64,000 bases of DNA, taken from the NCBI GenBank assembly GCA_029262735.1, contig JAJCYY010000017.1, positions 1 to 64,000 of the forward strand, read 5' to 3'. Shown one piece after another: positions 15,814 to 31,880 of the stretch. Position numbers and translations under genes: made by a program. Position 1 is the first letter of the stretch, and the number at the start of each line of letters is the position of its first letter. The notes under the pieces are model-generated. The model did no database searches. It saw only the letters and a list, made by a program, of their open reading frames with translations, and was not told where the DNA came from. The DNA comes from Chloroflexota bacterium. Lineage in GTDB: Bacteria > Chloroflexota > Dehalococcoidia > Lucifugimonadales > Lucifugimonadaceae.

Positions 15814-17589
15814 CTAATCCGAGGTCAATAACGGCTCCATTGAGCGCTCGTTGACCTCCCTGGTGAGACCTTCGACCACATTGGCGATGGACACTGTGCC
15901 GAGATTCCCGCCGGTCCGCGTCCGAACTGCGACCGCGTTGTCTTCCGCTTCACGGTCTCCAACGACCAGCATGTATGGCACTTTCTGAAGCTGCGCATGG
16001 CGTATTTTGGCGTTCATCCGATCGCCGGAATCGTCGACCTGGACTCGTAGACCGCTTTTCACCAACGTGTCTTTCAAGTCGTTCGCGTAGTCAAAATGAC
16101 GGTCGGCTATTGGAACGACGACGGCCTGCACAGGAGCCAGCCAGAGCGGGAATGCACCGCCAAGGTGTTCGATCAGAATGCCAAGAAAGCGTTCGATTGA
16201 GCCGAGCATTGCACGGTGGATCACGACGACCTTCTGGCGGCTGCCATCATCGGCGGCGTACTCAAGATCGAATCGCTCTGGCAACGAGAAGTCCAACTGC
16301 ACCGTTCCGAGCTGCCATTCTCGATTGAGCGCGTCAGGCACGAAGACGTCGATCTTGGGACCGTAGAATGCTCCTTCGCCTGCAACGGTGTCGAAACTGA
16401 GGCCGCTATCAGCCAGGATCTCTTCGAGCGCGGCTTCCGCCTGGTCCCACATCTGGTCTGTGCCGACCCGCTTCTCAGGACGGAGCGACAACGTGAAGCG
16501 CGGGTTGTCGAGGCCAAACACTTCATACGACTCCCGGAGCATGTCGAGGAATCCCCGAACCTCCTGGCCGATCTGATCCAGCGTGCAAAAGATGTGCGCA
16601 TCGTCCTGCGTGAGTGAGCGAACCCGCGTGAGTCCGTGCGTTACGCCTGAGCGTTCGTAGCGGTGCAACCTGCCGAAGTCGGCATACCGCAGCGGCAGAT
16701 CGCGGTAAGAGTGCGTCTCGGACGCGTAGAGCATGGCGGCAGCCGGGCAGTTCATGGGCTTTACGCCGTACTCTGTCTCATCAATGTTGATGAAAAACAT
16801 GTTCTCGGCGTAGTTGTCGTAGTGACCGGAGCGGCGCCATAGATCGGTGTTGAAAATTTGCGGCGTGATCACCTCTTTGTAGTCGTAACGCGTGTACAGC
16901 TCGCGTACGAACTCGGTGAGACCGTTGACTACGAAAGCGCCTTTTGGCAGGAAGAACGGGCTGGCCGGTGCGATCGGGTCGAAGAAGAACAGCCCGAGCT
17001 CTCGCCCCAGCTTGCGGTGGTCTCGCTTTTCGGCCTCCTCAAGTCGATGCAGATGGTCCGACTGCGCCTCTTTAGACTCCCACGCCGTGCCGTACACGCG
17101 CTGGAGCATCTTGTTGTTTTCGTCGCCCCGCCAGTACGCGCCGGCAGTGGAGAGCAGCTTGAATGCCTTGATGTCACCGGTCTTCGCAACGTGGCCGCCG
17201 CGGCAAAGGTCCTCGAACTCGCCGTTGCTGTGGCTGCAGAAAGTGACGCGTGTGCCTTCCGGGATTCCGTCGAGGATCTCGATTTTGTATGCGTTGTCTC
17301 GGACCTGTTCCAGGGCCTCTTCCCGGGACACTTCGCGCTCTACGAACTCGGTGTTCTTGTTGATCGAATGGCGCATCACTTTTTCGATCGCCTTCAGATC
17401 TTCTGGAGTGAACGGCTCATCTACATCGAAGTCGTAGTAGAAACCGTCTTCGATAGGCGGACCGATGGTCAGCTTCGCTTCTGGCCTGAGCTTCAGCACG
17501 GCTTCAGCGAGTACGTGGGCGGCAGAGTGGCGCATGTTGTTGCGGAACTCGACCAGCTCGTCTTGTGAGAGGTTTTTTACGGATGCCAT
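15814..17589 (-). CDS. thrS: Threonyl-tRNA synthetase lacking the N-terminal TGS domain
   Basis: A 591-residue class II synthetase. It begins directly at the editing domain (RHSAAHVLAEAV, HxxxH; later CSH and CRGGH zinc/editing motifs). The catalytic core follows with KPMNCPAA (zinc Cys) and the motif 2 region YADFGRLHRYERSG. The C-terminal anticodon-binding domain (QAVVVPIADRHFDYA onward) completes it. E. coli ThrRS has an extra TGS domain of about 60 residues at the N-terminus; here Met1 has no such extension and the preceding 270 bases are not coding. TGS-less forms are known in some lineages. The enzyme charges tRNA-Thr and clears Ser-tRNA-Thr. Confidence 0.95.
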   Translation of the reverse strand: MASVKNLSQDELVEFRNNMRHSAAHVLAEAVLKLRPEAKLTIGPPIEDGFYYDFDVDEPFTPEDLKAIEKVMRHSINKNTEFVEREVSREEALEQVRDNAYKIEILDGIPEGTRVTFCSHSNGEFEDLCRGGHVAKTGDIKAFKLLSTAGAYWRGDENNKMLQRVYGTAWESKEAQSDHLHRLEEAEKRDHRKLGRELGLFFFDPIAPASPFFLPKGAFVVNGLTEFVRELYTRYDYKEVITPQIFNTDLWRRSGHYDNYAENMFFINIDETEYGVKPMNCPAAAMLYASETHSYRDLPLRYADFGRLHRYERSGVTHGLTRVRSLTQDDAHIFCTLDQIGQEVRGFLDMLRESYEVFGLDNPRFTLSLRPEKRVGTDQMWDQAEAALEEILADSGLSFDTVAGEGAFYGPKIDVFVPDALNREWQLGTVQLDFSLPERFDLEYAADDGSRQKVVVIHRAMLGSIERFLGILIEHLGGAFPLWLAPVQAVVVPIADRHFDYANDLKDTLVKSGLRVQVDDSGDRMNAKIRHAQLQKVPYMLVVGDREAEDNAVAVRTRTGGNLGTVSIANVVEGLTREVNERSMEPLLTSD

Positions 17590-17862
17590 TTCGGGATGCC
17601 TCGCAGGATTCGCACGACGTAGCAGTCGATAACGGTCGTTGCGAATGGTTGGTGTCGGTGAGAAATCGCAGCGAGAATGCTGCGGTTTTTAAGATCAGGA
17701 AAGGCGCGACGCGGCGGCGCAGCGACGCGCCTTCGTAGTGAGGGTGTTGCGCCGCGTTGGGTCGCCCTCCGAACCGCCTGGAGTGTGTGGTGAGGCAGCG
17801 CTGACAGCGAAGGCCGGTGTCGTTATTTGTTTGATATGCGCTGGATACATGACGTGACTTTG
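17590..17862 (-). promoter_or_regulatory. thrS leader with two hairpin-forming segments
   Basis: This spacer between tRNA-Val and thrS carries two strong inverted repeats. At 17701-17733, AAGGCGCGACGC pairs with GCGACGCGCCTT except for one mismatch. At 17667-17684, CGCAGC pairs with GCTGCG; on the plus strand this second hairpin is followed by GTTTTT. Leader structures are common before aminoacyl-tRNA synthetases. I could not find the T-box consensus (AGGGTGGNACCGCG), so the type of control, if any, is unknown. Confidence 0.35.
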
Positions 17863-17939
17863 TGGTGGGCAGTACAGGGCTCGAACCTGTGACCTCGTCG
17901 ATGTCAACGACGCGCTCTAGCCAACTGAGCTAACCGCCC
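17863..17939 (-). tRNA. tRNA-Val (anticodon GAC)
   Basis: Read on the minus strand the sequence folds as a complete cloverleaf of 77 bases including an encoded CCA end. The acceptor stem GGGCGGT pairs with ACTGCCC, the D-arm is AGCTCAGTTGGCTAGAGC, and the anticodon loop is TTGACAT (anticodon GAC, valine). The T-arm is ACAGGTTCGAGCCCTGT. It lies upstream of thrS on the same strand. Confidence 0.95.
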
Positions 17940-17990
17940 CTGCAAGTCGAATCATTATACAGGGCGGGAATTGCCGGATCGTGGCTATGA

Positions 17991-18446
17991 CTAACGATTG
18001 ATAGCACCTGAGAACGCGTCGAGCAGGTCTGTCCAACCTGTCTTGTTCGCGTTACGCAGCTCGACAGCCCGGTCCGCGAGGCGCTCCCAGCCCGAGTGTT
18101 TAACGGTCACGCGGGTCCGTTCGCCGTCCAGTGTCTCGAACGAGACTTCGACGTCCGTTGCCTCGTTAGCCGTTCCGTAGATGTGCCATGTGAACGCGAG
18201 GCTCGAAGGAGGACTCCAACTGGTGATCCGGCCCCAATCCCGCTGCGTCCTGGTGCTGCTACTCTCGAAGATTCGACCGTTTACACCGGGCTCGATGACA
18301 ACAGCGACGGCGTCGTCGCCGAAAGTGCTGTGGTCTTTCAGAGGCCACCAGCTTGAAGGTTTATTCACCCACAGATCGAACGCGGCCGCCTGCGAGCAGT
18401 CGACGTCGACCGAATGGAGTAGAGGCTCAAGTTGTGGTTGATTCAC
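17991..18446 (-). CDS. SRPBCC / AHSA1-type START-fold protein
   Basis: A 151-residue protein of the activator-of-Hsp90-ATPase-1-like (AHSA1, SRPBCC) family. Recognisable segments are the N-terminal strand with VDCSQAAAFDLW, WGRITSWSPPSSLAFTWH in the middle, and VTVKHSGWERL followed by a C-terminal helix ending WTDLLDAFSGAI. The fold makes a hydrophobic cavity for lipids or small ligands. The start codon overlaps the stop of the ArsR-type regulator gene by 4 bases, a pairing seen very often in bacteria. Substrate and partner are unknown. Confidence 0.85.
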   Translation of the reverse strand: MNQPQLEPLLHSVDVDCSQAAAFDLWVNKPSSWWPLKDHSTFGDDAVAVVIEPGVNGRIFESSSTRTQRDWGRITSWSPPSSLAFTWHIYGTANEATDVEVSFETLDGERTRVTVKHSGWERLADRAVELRNANKTGWTDLLDAFSGAINR

Positions 18447-18778
18447 GGGCGATCGTCCCGGTCGTTCGCAGTCTTCTCAGACTCTACTGTCTTCGCAAAG
18501 TCCTGTAACGAGGTCTGCCACATTGCGTTGAGGTACTCTCGCAGGGCCTGTATTCCTTCATTTTGCAGCCTGTAAATCCGGCGTGTGCCGAACGGCTCAT
18601 CGGCTACAAGTCCGGCCTGTTTGAGCAGTTTCAGGTGCCTCGATACGGCCGGACGGCTGATTGGTAGCTGGTCGGCGATAACCCGCACAGGCGCGGGCGA
18701 GTGCCGCAGAATCTGCACGATATTCCTCCGCCGGGAATCACCAAGGGCATCGAGCACCTCGGTTGCAGTGGCGGTCAA
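18443..18778 (-). CDS. ArsR family winged-helix transcriptional regulator
   Basis: A 111-residue regulator with the ArsR/SmtB core. It has LDALGDSRRRNIVQIL, then APVRVIADQLPISRPAVSRHLKLLKQAGLV as the helix-turn-helix, and FGTRRIYRL as the wing. No cysteine metal site (CVC) is present, so it is probably not an arsenic sensor. It is the type usually found coupled to SRPBCC proteins. It lies 40 bases after the monooxygenase-like gene and overlaps the SRPBCC gene. Two palindromes of form GTAAC-N6-GTTAC upstream of the operon are its likely binding sites. Confidence 0.88.
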   Translation of the reverse strand: MTATATEVLDALGDSRRRNIVQILRHSPAPVRVIADQLPISRPAVSRHLKLLKQAGLVADEPFGTRRIYRLQNEGIQALREYLNAMWQTSLQDFAKTVESEKTANDRDDRP

Positions 18779-18818
18779 GTGTTCCTCCCGTCTCAGCCCG
18801 ATTTCGCCGGCGCCTGCG

Positions 18819-19130
18819 CTACCTGGCTACAGATGTGTCGACCTCATCAATCTTCAGCGCTTCAGGTCCTTCGGCACAGGCTGCGCTCAGTTCTGGTCCG
18901 AACGCACTGAACTCCGGCAGAGACTGAAACTCTTTGAAGGCGTCTTCGTCTTCGAACCACCCAAGATGGACGAACGACTTCCCGTCTGGCTTGGCAAGAG
19001 AACGATAGCTGTAGCGATTGCTGTTCTGCGCCTTGAGAGCAGAGAAGAACCTGTCTCTTGCAGCCTTCGCCTCGTTCTCTGAGCCATCTTTTACGGTGTA
19101 CTGGATGATGTATTCGAGTGCCATCGTCAA
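18819..19130 (-). CDS. Antibiotic biosynthesis monooxygenase-like (ABM) small protein
   Basis: A 103-residue alpha-beta protein with the dimeric ferredoxin-like pattern of ABM domains. There is an N-terminal strand EYIIQYTVKDGSE, a helix with ARDRFFSAL, a strand SYRSLAKPDGKSFVHLGWFEDEDAFKEF, and a final helix. Members can be quinol monooxygenases or heme-degrading enzymes, or have no known function. It is the first gene of an operon with an ArsR regulator and an SRPBCC protein. The start may be Met1 or Met3. Upstream lies the double operator. Confidence 0.75.
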   Translation of the reverse strand: MTMALEYIIQYTVKDGSENEAKAARDRFFSALKAQNSNRYSYRSLAKPDGKSFVHLGWFEDEDAFKEFQSLPEFSAFGPELSAACAEGPEALKIDEVDTSVAR

Positions 19131-19157
19131 CTCCTGTCTGTGTGGTCTGCCTAAACG

Positions 19158-19190
19158 GTAACATATAGGTTACGGTAACAGATATGTTAC
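19158..19190. promoter_or_regulatory. Two tandem palindromic operators (GTAAC-N6-GTTAC) for the ArsR-type operon
   Basis: Site 1 (19158-19173) and site 2 (19175-19190) are both 16-base palindromes with identical arms GTAAC and GTTAC around 6 bases. They are separated by one base, so their centres are 17 bp apart. They lie 28-60 bases upstream of the ABM gene start and overlap a TATATG that could be its -10 box. ArsR dimers bind such dyads and commonly repress their own operon. Confidence 0.65.
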
Positions 19191-19226
19191 CGATGTGCGA
19201 TGTTTCAGCGGCGGGAATATCGGCGT

Positions 19227-19266
19227 AAAAAAGAGAAGGCCGGAGGACAATGCCTCCGGCCTTCCA
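19227..19266 (-). terminator. Rho-independent terminator after rpoC
   Basis: On the minus strand a stem GAAGGCCGGAGG pairs with CCTCCGGCCTTC across a short loop and is followed by a T-rich run (TCTTTTTT). It lies just after the rpoC stop codon and separates rpoBC from the ABM/ArsR operon on the same strand. Confidence 0.85.
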
Positions 19267-19289
19267 ATTTATCTTTCTGATCGCCCGCG

Positions 19290-23582
<4,293 letters not shown>

Positions 23583-23729
23583 ATATCTACAGTCCCCTTG
23601 CCGATGCTGTCCTGTTGACAGTGAACCGGCGTTTATCCCTGGTGCCCGCTGCTGCGGGGAGTAGGTAGCCTTGCGGCCAATTAGTGGGCTGTTTTCTCCT
23701 TAGTGACTGAGTGTTTTCATTGCCAGTGG

Positions 23730-23757
23730 GGTGCGGCACTTAGTTAAATGCCGCACC
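23730..23757 (-). other. Strong hairpin in the rpoB-rpoC intergenic region
   Basis: GGTGCGGCA (23730-23738) pairs perfectly with TGCCGCACC (23749-23757) around a 10-base loop, about 10 bases after the rpoB stop. No T-run follows on the rpoB strand, so it is not a classical terminator. It could be a processing site or mRNA stabiliser between the two cistrons. The 185-base spacer has no other gene. Confidence 0.55.
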
Positions 23758-23767
23758 TGAAGTTGAT

Positions 23768-27763
<3,996 letters not shown>

Positions 27764-27843
27764 GCTCTACTCCACTTCCAGAGCTGTGATGCCGGTGTGC
27801 CAGGCGGCGAGCCGGGATTGCGTGATCTGCGGGAACGCGCAAA

Positions 27844-27889
27844 ACACCCCGTCCGCTGATGCCTTGTAATTTCAGCGGAATAGGGGTGT
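27844..27889 (-). terminator. Nested hairpin in the rpoB leader (possible attenuator)
   Basis: On the rpoB strand an outer stem ACACCCC/GGGGTGT and an inner stem CCGCTGA/TCAGCGG stack with a small asymmetric bulge, then TTTTGCG follows. It sits about 80-125 bases before the rpoB start. It may terminate transcription from the cytochrome gene, or act as an attenuator or regulatory leader of rpoBC. Position and stem strength are directly visible; function is inferred. Confidence 0.55.
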
Positions 27890-27993
27890 GTCGGGTGAGA
27901 TTAAATTAGGAACCTGTGCTCAAATTGCAGAGGTGGACACTCCTCAAGAGACCGTAAGTTTACTCTAAAGCCAGTTCAGGGTCAATGAAACTA

Positions 27994-28449
27994 CTAGGAA
28001 GATTCACGTACTTGCTGCTCGTACTGTTGCGATCCTCGACGCTGGAACTGCTGGATGTCTTCCGGCCACGTGGATTTGATGTAAGCGAGGATGTCAAGGA
28101 TTTCATCTTCTGAGAGCTTGCCGCGAAATGCGGGCATCGATTCGGCCAGGGGAGGTCTATCCAGGGTCCAGTTGAACAGCAATCTGTCGGCGTGGTGCCA
28201 GGTGTGGCCGTTTTCGTCGTGCGGAGGCGCGGTTCGAAGTAGTGGCTGCGAAATACCAGGCTCACCGTGGCAGGTGGCGCAATTAGCTACGTAGAGCGCT
28301 GCGCCGACTTCGACTCGTGCTGCGGTGATCGCTATCGGGAACTGTTCGACGGAGTCCTTGCCTGAACAGGAGGCAACGACGATAGCAGTCAACGTCGCCG
28401 CAGCCACAATCAAAAGTAGTCGCGGCCTGCGATGCAACAAATCAGTCAA
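27994..28449 (-). CDS. Lipid-anchored c-type cytochrome
   Basis: A 151-residue protein with a hydrophobic signal (residues about 11-27) ending in a VASC lipobox, then a single heme-binding CATCH motif and a later Met ligand in ESMPAF. The helix before the end, EDEILDILAYIKSTWP, is typical for class I cytochrome c domains. It would be attached to the outer face of the membrane and carry electrons. It is divergent from csoR across a 168-base spacer containing the CsoR-like operator, so it may belong to the copper response, but it could equally be an independent electron carrier. Confidence 0.88.
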   Translation of the reverse strand: MTDLLHRRPRLLLIVAAATLTAIVVASCSGKDSVEQFPIAITAARVEVGAALYVANCATCHGEPGISQPLLRTAPPHDENGHTWHHADRLLFNWTLDRPPLAESMPAFRGKLSEDEILDILAYIKSTWPEDIQQFQRRGSQQYEQQVRESS

Positions 28450-28500
28450 GACTGTCCCTCTTAATTTCTGACCGATTCCGCTTTCCGACGGATTGCAGTG

Positions 28501-28532
28501 TACCCAGACCCCCCGGGTAGGGGTATACTACC
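28501..28532. promoter_or_regulatory. CsoR-type copper operator overlapping the csoR-copA promoter
   Basis: A GC-rich dyad with ACCCC (28508-28512) and GGGGT (28520-28524) lies in a run TACCC...GGGTAGGGGTA. It resembles the TACCCC-N-GGGGTA boxes bound by CsoR. A TATACT sequence at 28524-28529 would be the -10 element of the csoR-copA transcript, so binding would block the promoter. Confidence 0.65.
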
Positions 28533-28617
28533 TCACATAATTAGACGCTGCCGATCGGCAGGAGATTCATATTTAAGATGGCGAACCAGTCGATGAGCCG
28601 GTCTGTGAGAGAAAAAT

Positions 28618-28884
28618 ATGCTTGGTGATACTAAGACCGACGCCCTAAAGCGCGTCAACTACATAGACGGGCATCTTGCTGGAGTCCGCAAGATGATCGA
28701 AGAGGATCGCTACTGTGTCGACGTAGTCCGGCAGACATTCGCGATCAGACGAGCATTGCAGAAGCTTGAAGGCATCCTGGTTGACGGGCATCTGAGGTCT
28801 TGTGTACCCGATGCGTACCACGAAGGCCGCGACGACCAGATGCTCGATGAACTTAAAGAGCTGTTCGAGATCTCCGAGCGATAG
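28618..28884 (+). CDS. csoR: CsoR family copper-sensing transcriptional repressor
   Basis: An 88-residue all-helical regulator (DUF156/CsoR). The Cu(I) ligands Cys, His, Cys are present: Cys in EDRYCVDVV, then DGHLRSCV giving His and Cys four residues apart, matching the C-H-C triad of Mycobacterium CsoR. It would repress its operon and release DNA upon Cu(I) binding. The operator upstream at 28501-28532 fits this. It is 11 bases ahead of copA, same strand. It is shorter than some CsoR proteins but complete. Confidence 0.92.
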   Translation: MLGDTKTDALKRVNYIDGHLAGVRKMIEEDRYCVDVVRQTFAIRRALQKLEGILVDGHLRSCVPDAYHEGRDDQMLDELKELFEISER

Positions 28885-28895
28885 GACCGCAAGCC

Positions 28896-31523
28896 GTGAC
28901 TACTGAGCATAAGCATATTGCGGCCGATAAAGATGAGGCTCGGCCGTACAACAGCATCTCGCTGCCGATCACTGGAATGACCTGTGCTTCGTGTGTCGCC
29001 CATGTCGGTAATGCACTGCGCGAAGTCGAAGGTGTGGATTCGGCCGAGGTGAGCCTCGCTGCGGAGTCGGCGAACGTGACCCTGAATCAGGCTGACGGTG
29101 TATCGGCTTCGAATTTGATCGAGACGGTGCGGGATGCTGGATACGGTGTACCGACTACGGTTGAACGCATACACGTCGGCGGTATGACTTGCGCTTCGTG
29201 TGTTGGGCACGTTGGATCTGCTTTGCGCTCACTCTCCGGAGTCGTACGGGCTGATGTCAACCTTGCTGCCGACCTCGCCGAGGTGGAGTTCGTGAGCGGG
29301 GCATTGAGCCGCAGGGATCTGCGTGATGCCGTCACAGGTGCAGGCTACGAACTTGTCTCGTTCGAGGGAGACCGTGATGCCGAAACGGAGTTCGAGGAGG
29401 CGCAGAAGCGTCGAAAATCCGATCTCGACGACCTGAGGCGTCGCGTTGTCGCCAGCCTGGCGGTGGCCGCATTCATCATGGCCGGGATGCAGTACAGCTC
29501 AATCGGAGCGCTCGAAGACATCTCGCCGACAGCCGCCAACTACCTGTTCATGGCTCTAGCCGCACCTGTTCAGTTCTGGGCAGGGTCTCGCTTCTATCGT
29601 GGGGCCTGGGGTGCGCTCAAGCACCGAACGTCAAACATGAACACGCTGGTGGCGATCGGCACATCAACCGCTTTCCTCTATTCTGCCGCTGCGACCTTAT
29701 TCCGACCTGTTTTCGAAGACTCAGTCGTGTTTGAGTCAGGCGGTATCAGCGGTCACGCAACGGGCACATATTTCGATGTTTCGGCATCGATAATCGGCCT
29801 CATCCTGCTCGGTAGATGGCTCGAGGCCCGCGCACGCGGACGCACCTCAGACGCTATTCGTAAGTTGATCGGCCTGACGCCAAACACGGCGATGCTCGAA
29901 CGGAACGGCGAAAACGTGCAGGTGCCAGTGGAGGAGATTGCCGTCGGAGACCGGATCGTCCTGCGACCGGGTGAGCGTGTGCCGGTCGACGGCGTGATTT
30001 TCGAAGGGGCCGGCGATATCGATGAGTCGATGCTGACAGGCGAGAGCGTGCCGGCAGAGAAGTCTGACAGGGACGCCGTTTTTGCAGGAACCGTGAATGG
30101 CACCGGCGGGCTCAGATTCACCGCAACGCGGGTTGGCCGTGACACTGCGCTGGCCCAGATAGTAACCATGGTCGAGCGTGCTCAGGCCTCTAAGGCACCG
30201 GTTGAGCGGCTGGTTGACCGCGTTACTGCCGTGTTCGTGCCCGCGGTGCTGAGTGCCGCGCTGATGACGTTCGTAGTGTGGATGTTTCTCGCTCCAGACC
30301 CGGCGTTCGTTAACGCTCTGCTGCTTACCGTTGCGGTGCTGGTTATAGCCTGCCCGTGCGCGCTCGGTCTTGCGACACCAACCGCGATCATGGTTGGGAT
30401 GGGGCGCGGTGCGAGCCGTGGACTTCTGATCAGAAATGCTGAAGTACTGGAGTCGGCGCAGAAGCTGGACACCGTCGTATTCGACAAGACGGGAACGCTG
30501 ACCGAAGGCCGCCCCAGCGTGTCGTCCGTTGTGGTCAATGGCGGCAATGAAAACGAACTGTTGGCCCTTGCCGCTGCTGTTGAATCGGGCTCAGAGCACC
30601 CGGTTGGCTCGGCGGTTGTCAACCGGGCGCGGGAACTGGGCATCGATATAGATCAGGTGAGCGATTTTTCAGCCACCGCTGGCCGCGGCGTCGAAGGCAT
30701 GGCGCAGGGGAGCGAGGTCCTTGTCGGCAGCCCCGCGATGCTTTCGGAGCGCGGTATAGAACTGGGAGACCTGGCAGGAAATGTTAGCGAACTCTCGGGT
30801 CGTGGCGAGACTGTGCTTGCTGTCGCTGTCAACGGCTCCGCGATCGGCCTGATCGGTGTGATGGACACTGTACGGAAGAGTGCTGCCGAGGCTGTGCAAG
30901 TCCTGAAATCGATGGGGATTCGGACGGTGATGTTGACCGGCGACAACCGCCAGACGGCAGAAGCTGTGGCGCAGCGGGTCGGTGTTGATGAGGTCGTCGC
31001 TGAGGTGCTGCCTGCCGATAAGGCGGAACGGATAGCTGAACTGAAGTCGGGTGGCGCGCGGGTGGCGATGGTCGGCGACGGTATAAACGACGCTCCAGCC
31101 CTGGCACTGGCTGATGTTGGCATTGCCATAGGAAGCGGCACGGATATCGCTATCGAATCGGCGGATATCACCCTCACCGCCAACGATCCTCGCGGCGTGG
31201 CCGAAGTGATCGGCCTGAGCAGGTCCACGATGCGAACGGTTCGCCAAAACCTGTTCTGGGCGTTCTTTTATAATGTTGCGCTGATTCCGGTGGCGGCCGG
31301 CGCGCTCCACCCGCTATTTCTGGATGCGGACGTACCGGGCTGGATACAACCTCTGCTCGGACAGCACGGCTTCCTCAACCCGATCGCAGCCGCTGCCGCT
31401 ATGGCGTTGAGCTCGGTTACCGTCGTCATGAATTCGCTCAGGCTGGGTAGAACAAAAGCAGACGAACCGGTTCGACGTCCCCCGGCTTCGCCCCGGGCAA
31501 CTCCGGCAATCGCTTCGGCATGA
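28896..31523 (+). CDS. copA: Copper-translocating P-type ATPase with two HMA domains
   Basis: An 875-residue P1B-1 ATPase. Two N-terminal metal-binding domains each carry GMTCASC (about residues 27-33 and 90-96). Transmembrane helices flank the TGES actuator loop. The ion-binding motif is Cys486-Pro-Cys488, the phosphorylated Asp530 is in DKTGT, and GDGINDAPAL is near residue 726. It exports Cu(I) across the inner membrane. Translation starts at a GTG 11 bases after csoR. It is followed by YHS and glutaredoxin-like genes that would form a copper/redox operon. Length and domain order are typical. Confidence 0.96.
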   Translation: MTTEHKHIAADKDEARPYNSISLPITGMTCASCVAHVGNALREVEGVDSAEVSLAAESANVTLNQADGVSASNLIETVRDAGYGVPTTVERIHVGGMTCASCVGHVGSALRSLSGVVRADVNLAADLAEVEFVSGALSRRDLRDAVTGAGYELVSFEGDRDAETEFEEAQKRRKSDLDDLRRRVVASLAVAAFIMAGMQYSSIGALEDISPTAANYLFMALAAPVQFWAGSRFYRGAWGALKHRTSNMNTLVAIGTSTAFLYSAAATLFRPVFEDSVVFESGGISGHATGTYFDVSASIIGLILLGRWLEARARGRTSDAIRKLIGLTPNTAMLERNGENVQVPVEEIAVGDRIVLRPGERVPVDGVIFEGAGDIDESMLTGESVPAEKSDRDAVFAGTVNGTGGLRFTATRVGRDTALAQIVTMVERAQASKAPVERLVDRVTAVFVPAVLSAALMTFVVWMFLAPDPAFVNALLLTVAVLVIACPCALGLATPTAIMVGMGRGASRGLLIRNAEVLESAQKLDTVVFDKTGTLTEGRPSVSSVVVNGGNENELLALAAAVESGSEHPVGSAVVNRARELGIDIDQVSDFSATAGRGVEGMAQGSEVLVGSPAMLSERGIELGDLAGNVSELSGRGETVLAVAVNGSAIGLIGVMDTVRKSAAEAVQVLKSMGIRTVMLTGDNRQTAEAVAQRVGVDEVVAEVLPADKAERIAELKSGGARVAMVGDGINDAPALALADVGIAIGSGTDIAIESADITLTANDPRGVAEVIGLSRSTMRTVRQNLFWAFFYNVALIPVAAGALHPLFLDADVPGWIQPLLGQHGFLNPIAAAAAMALSSVTVVMNSLRLGRTKADEPVRRPPASPRATPAIASA

Positions 31524-31591
31524 TCACAATTATCATTCGCGACCAGGCACGATATTTGAGTTGACATAACGCACCGGGAGGATCGATCCAG

Positions 31592-31792
31592 ATGAAGATT
31601 CCACTGTTCAGCAAAAAGCCCGAAATGGCAGAGGACCCGGTGTGTCACATGCAGGTGGACATGTCGAATCCGTCGGGCGGTACGGCGGAGCACGAAGGCA
31701 AGACGTACTATTTCTGTGGGCCGGGATGCAGAGTGGCGTTCAAAAAGGAGCCGGCCGCTTATCTGAGCGGCGAAAAAAGTGTAGAGATGTAG
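31592..31792 (+). CDS. YHS domain protein
   Basis: A 66-residue protein: DPVCHMQVD, then YYFCGPGCRVAFKKEPAAYL, the signature of YHS domains, small Cys/His-containing modules thought to bind metal and often fused to or encoded next to CopA. A strong ribosome binding site (GGGAGGA) precedes the ATG. The gene lies 68 bases after copA on the same strand, so it is probably co-expressed and may hand over copper or sense it. Confidence 0.88.
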   Translation: MKIPLFSKKPEMAEDPVCHMQVDMSNPSGGTAEHEGKTYYFCGPGCRVAFKKEPAAYLSGEKSVEM

Positions 31793-31880
31793 CACTGCTG
31801 CCAGTGTTGAGACTGGCTCGCATCTTGCAGTGCTCATGAACTATCCAATTCGTGAGTGACTAATCAGTACGGAGAAAAGA

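Noticed and set aside
17590..17862. T-box leader ahead of thrS
   Set aside because: The antiterminator consensus (AGGGTGGNACCGCG) could not be found on the minus strand, although hairpins exist.
17695..17907. 70-codon ORF overlapping the leader and tRNA-Val
   Set aside because: It runs through the tRNA gene, is Arg/Ala-rich by composition and has no ribosome binding site.
28896..31523. Long minus-strand frames opposite copA (213, 191 and 153 codons)
   Set aside because: They are the mirror of a well-conserved P-type ATPase gene in a GC-rich genome; composition is Ser/Arg/Pro-rich.
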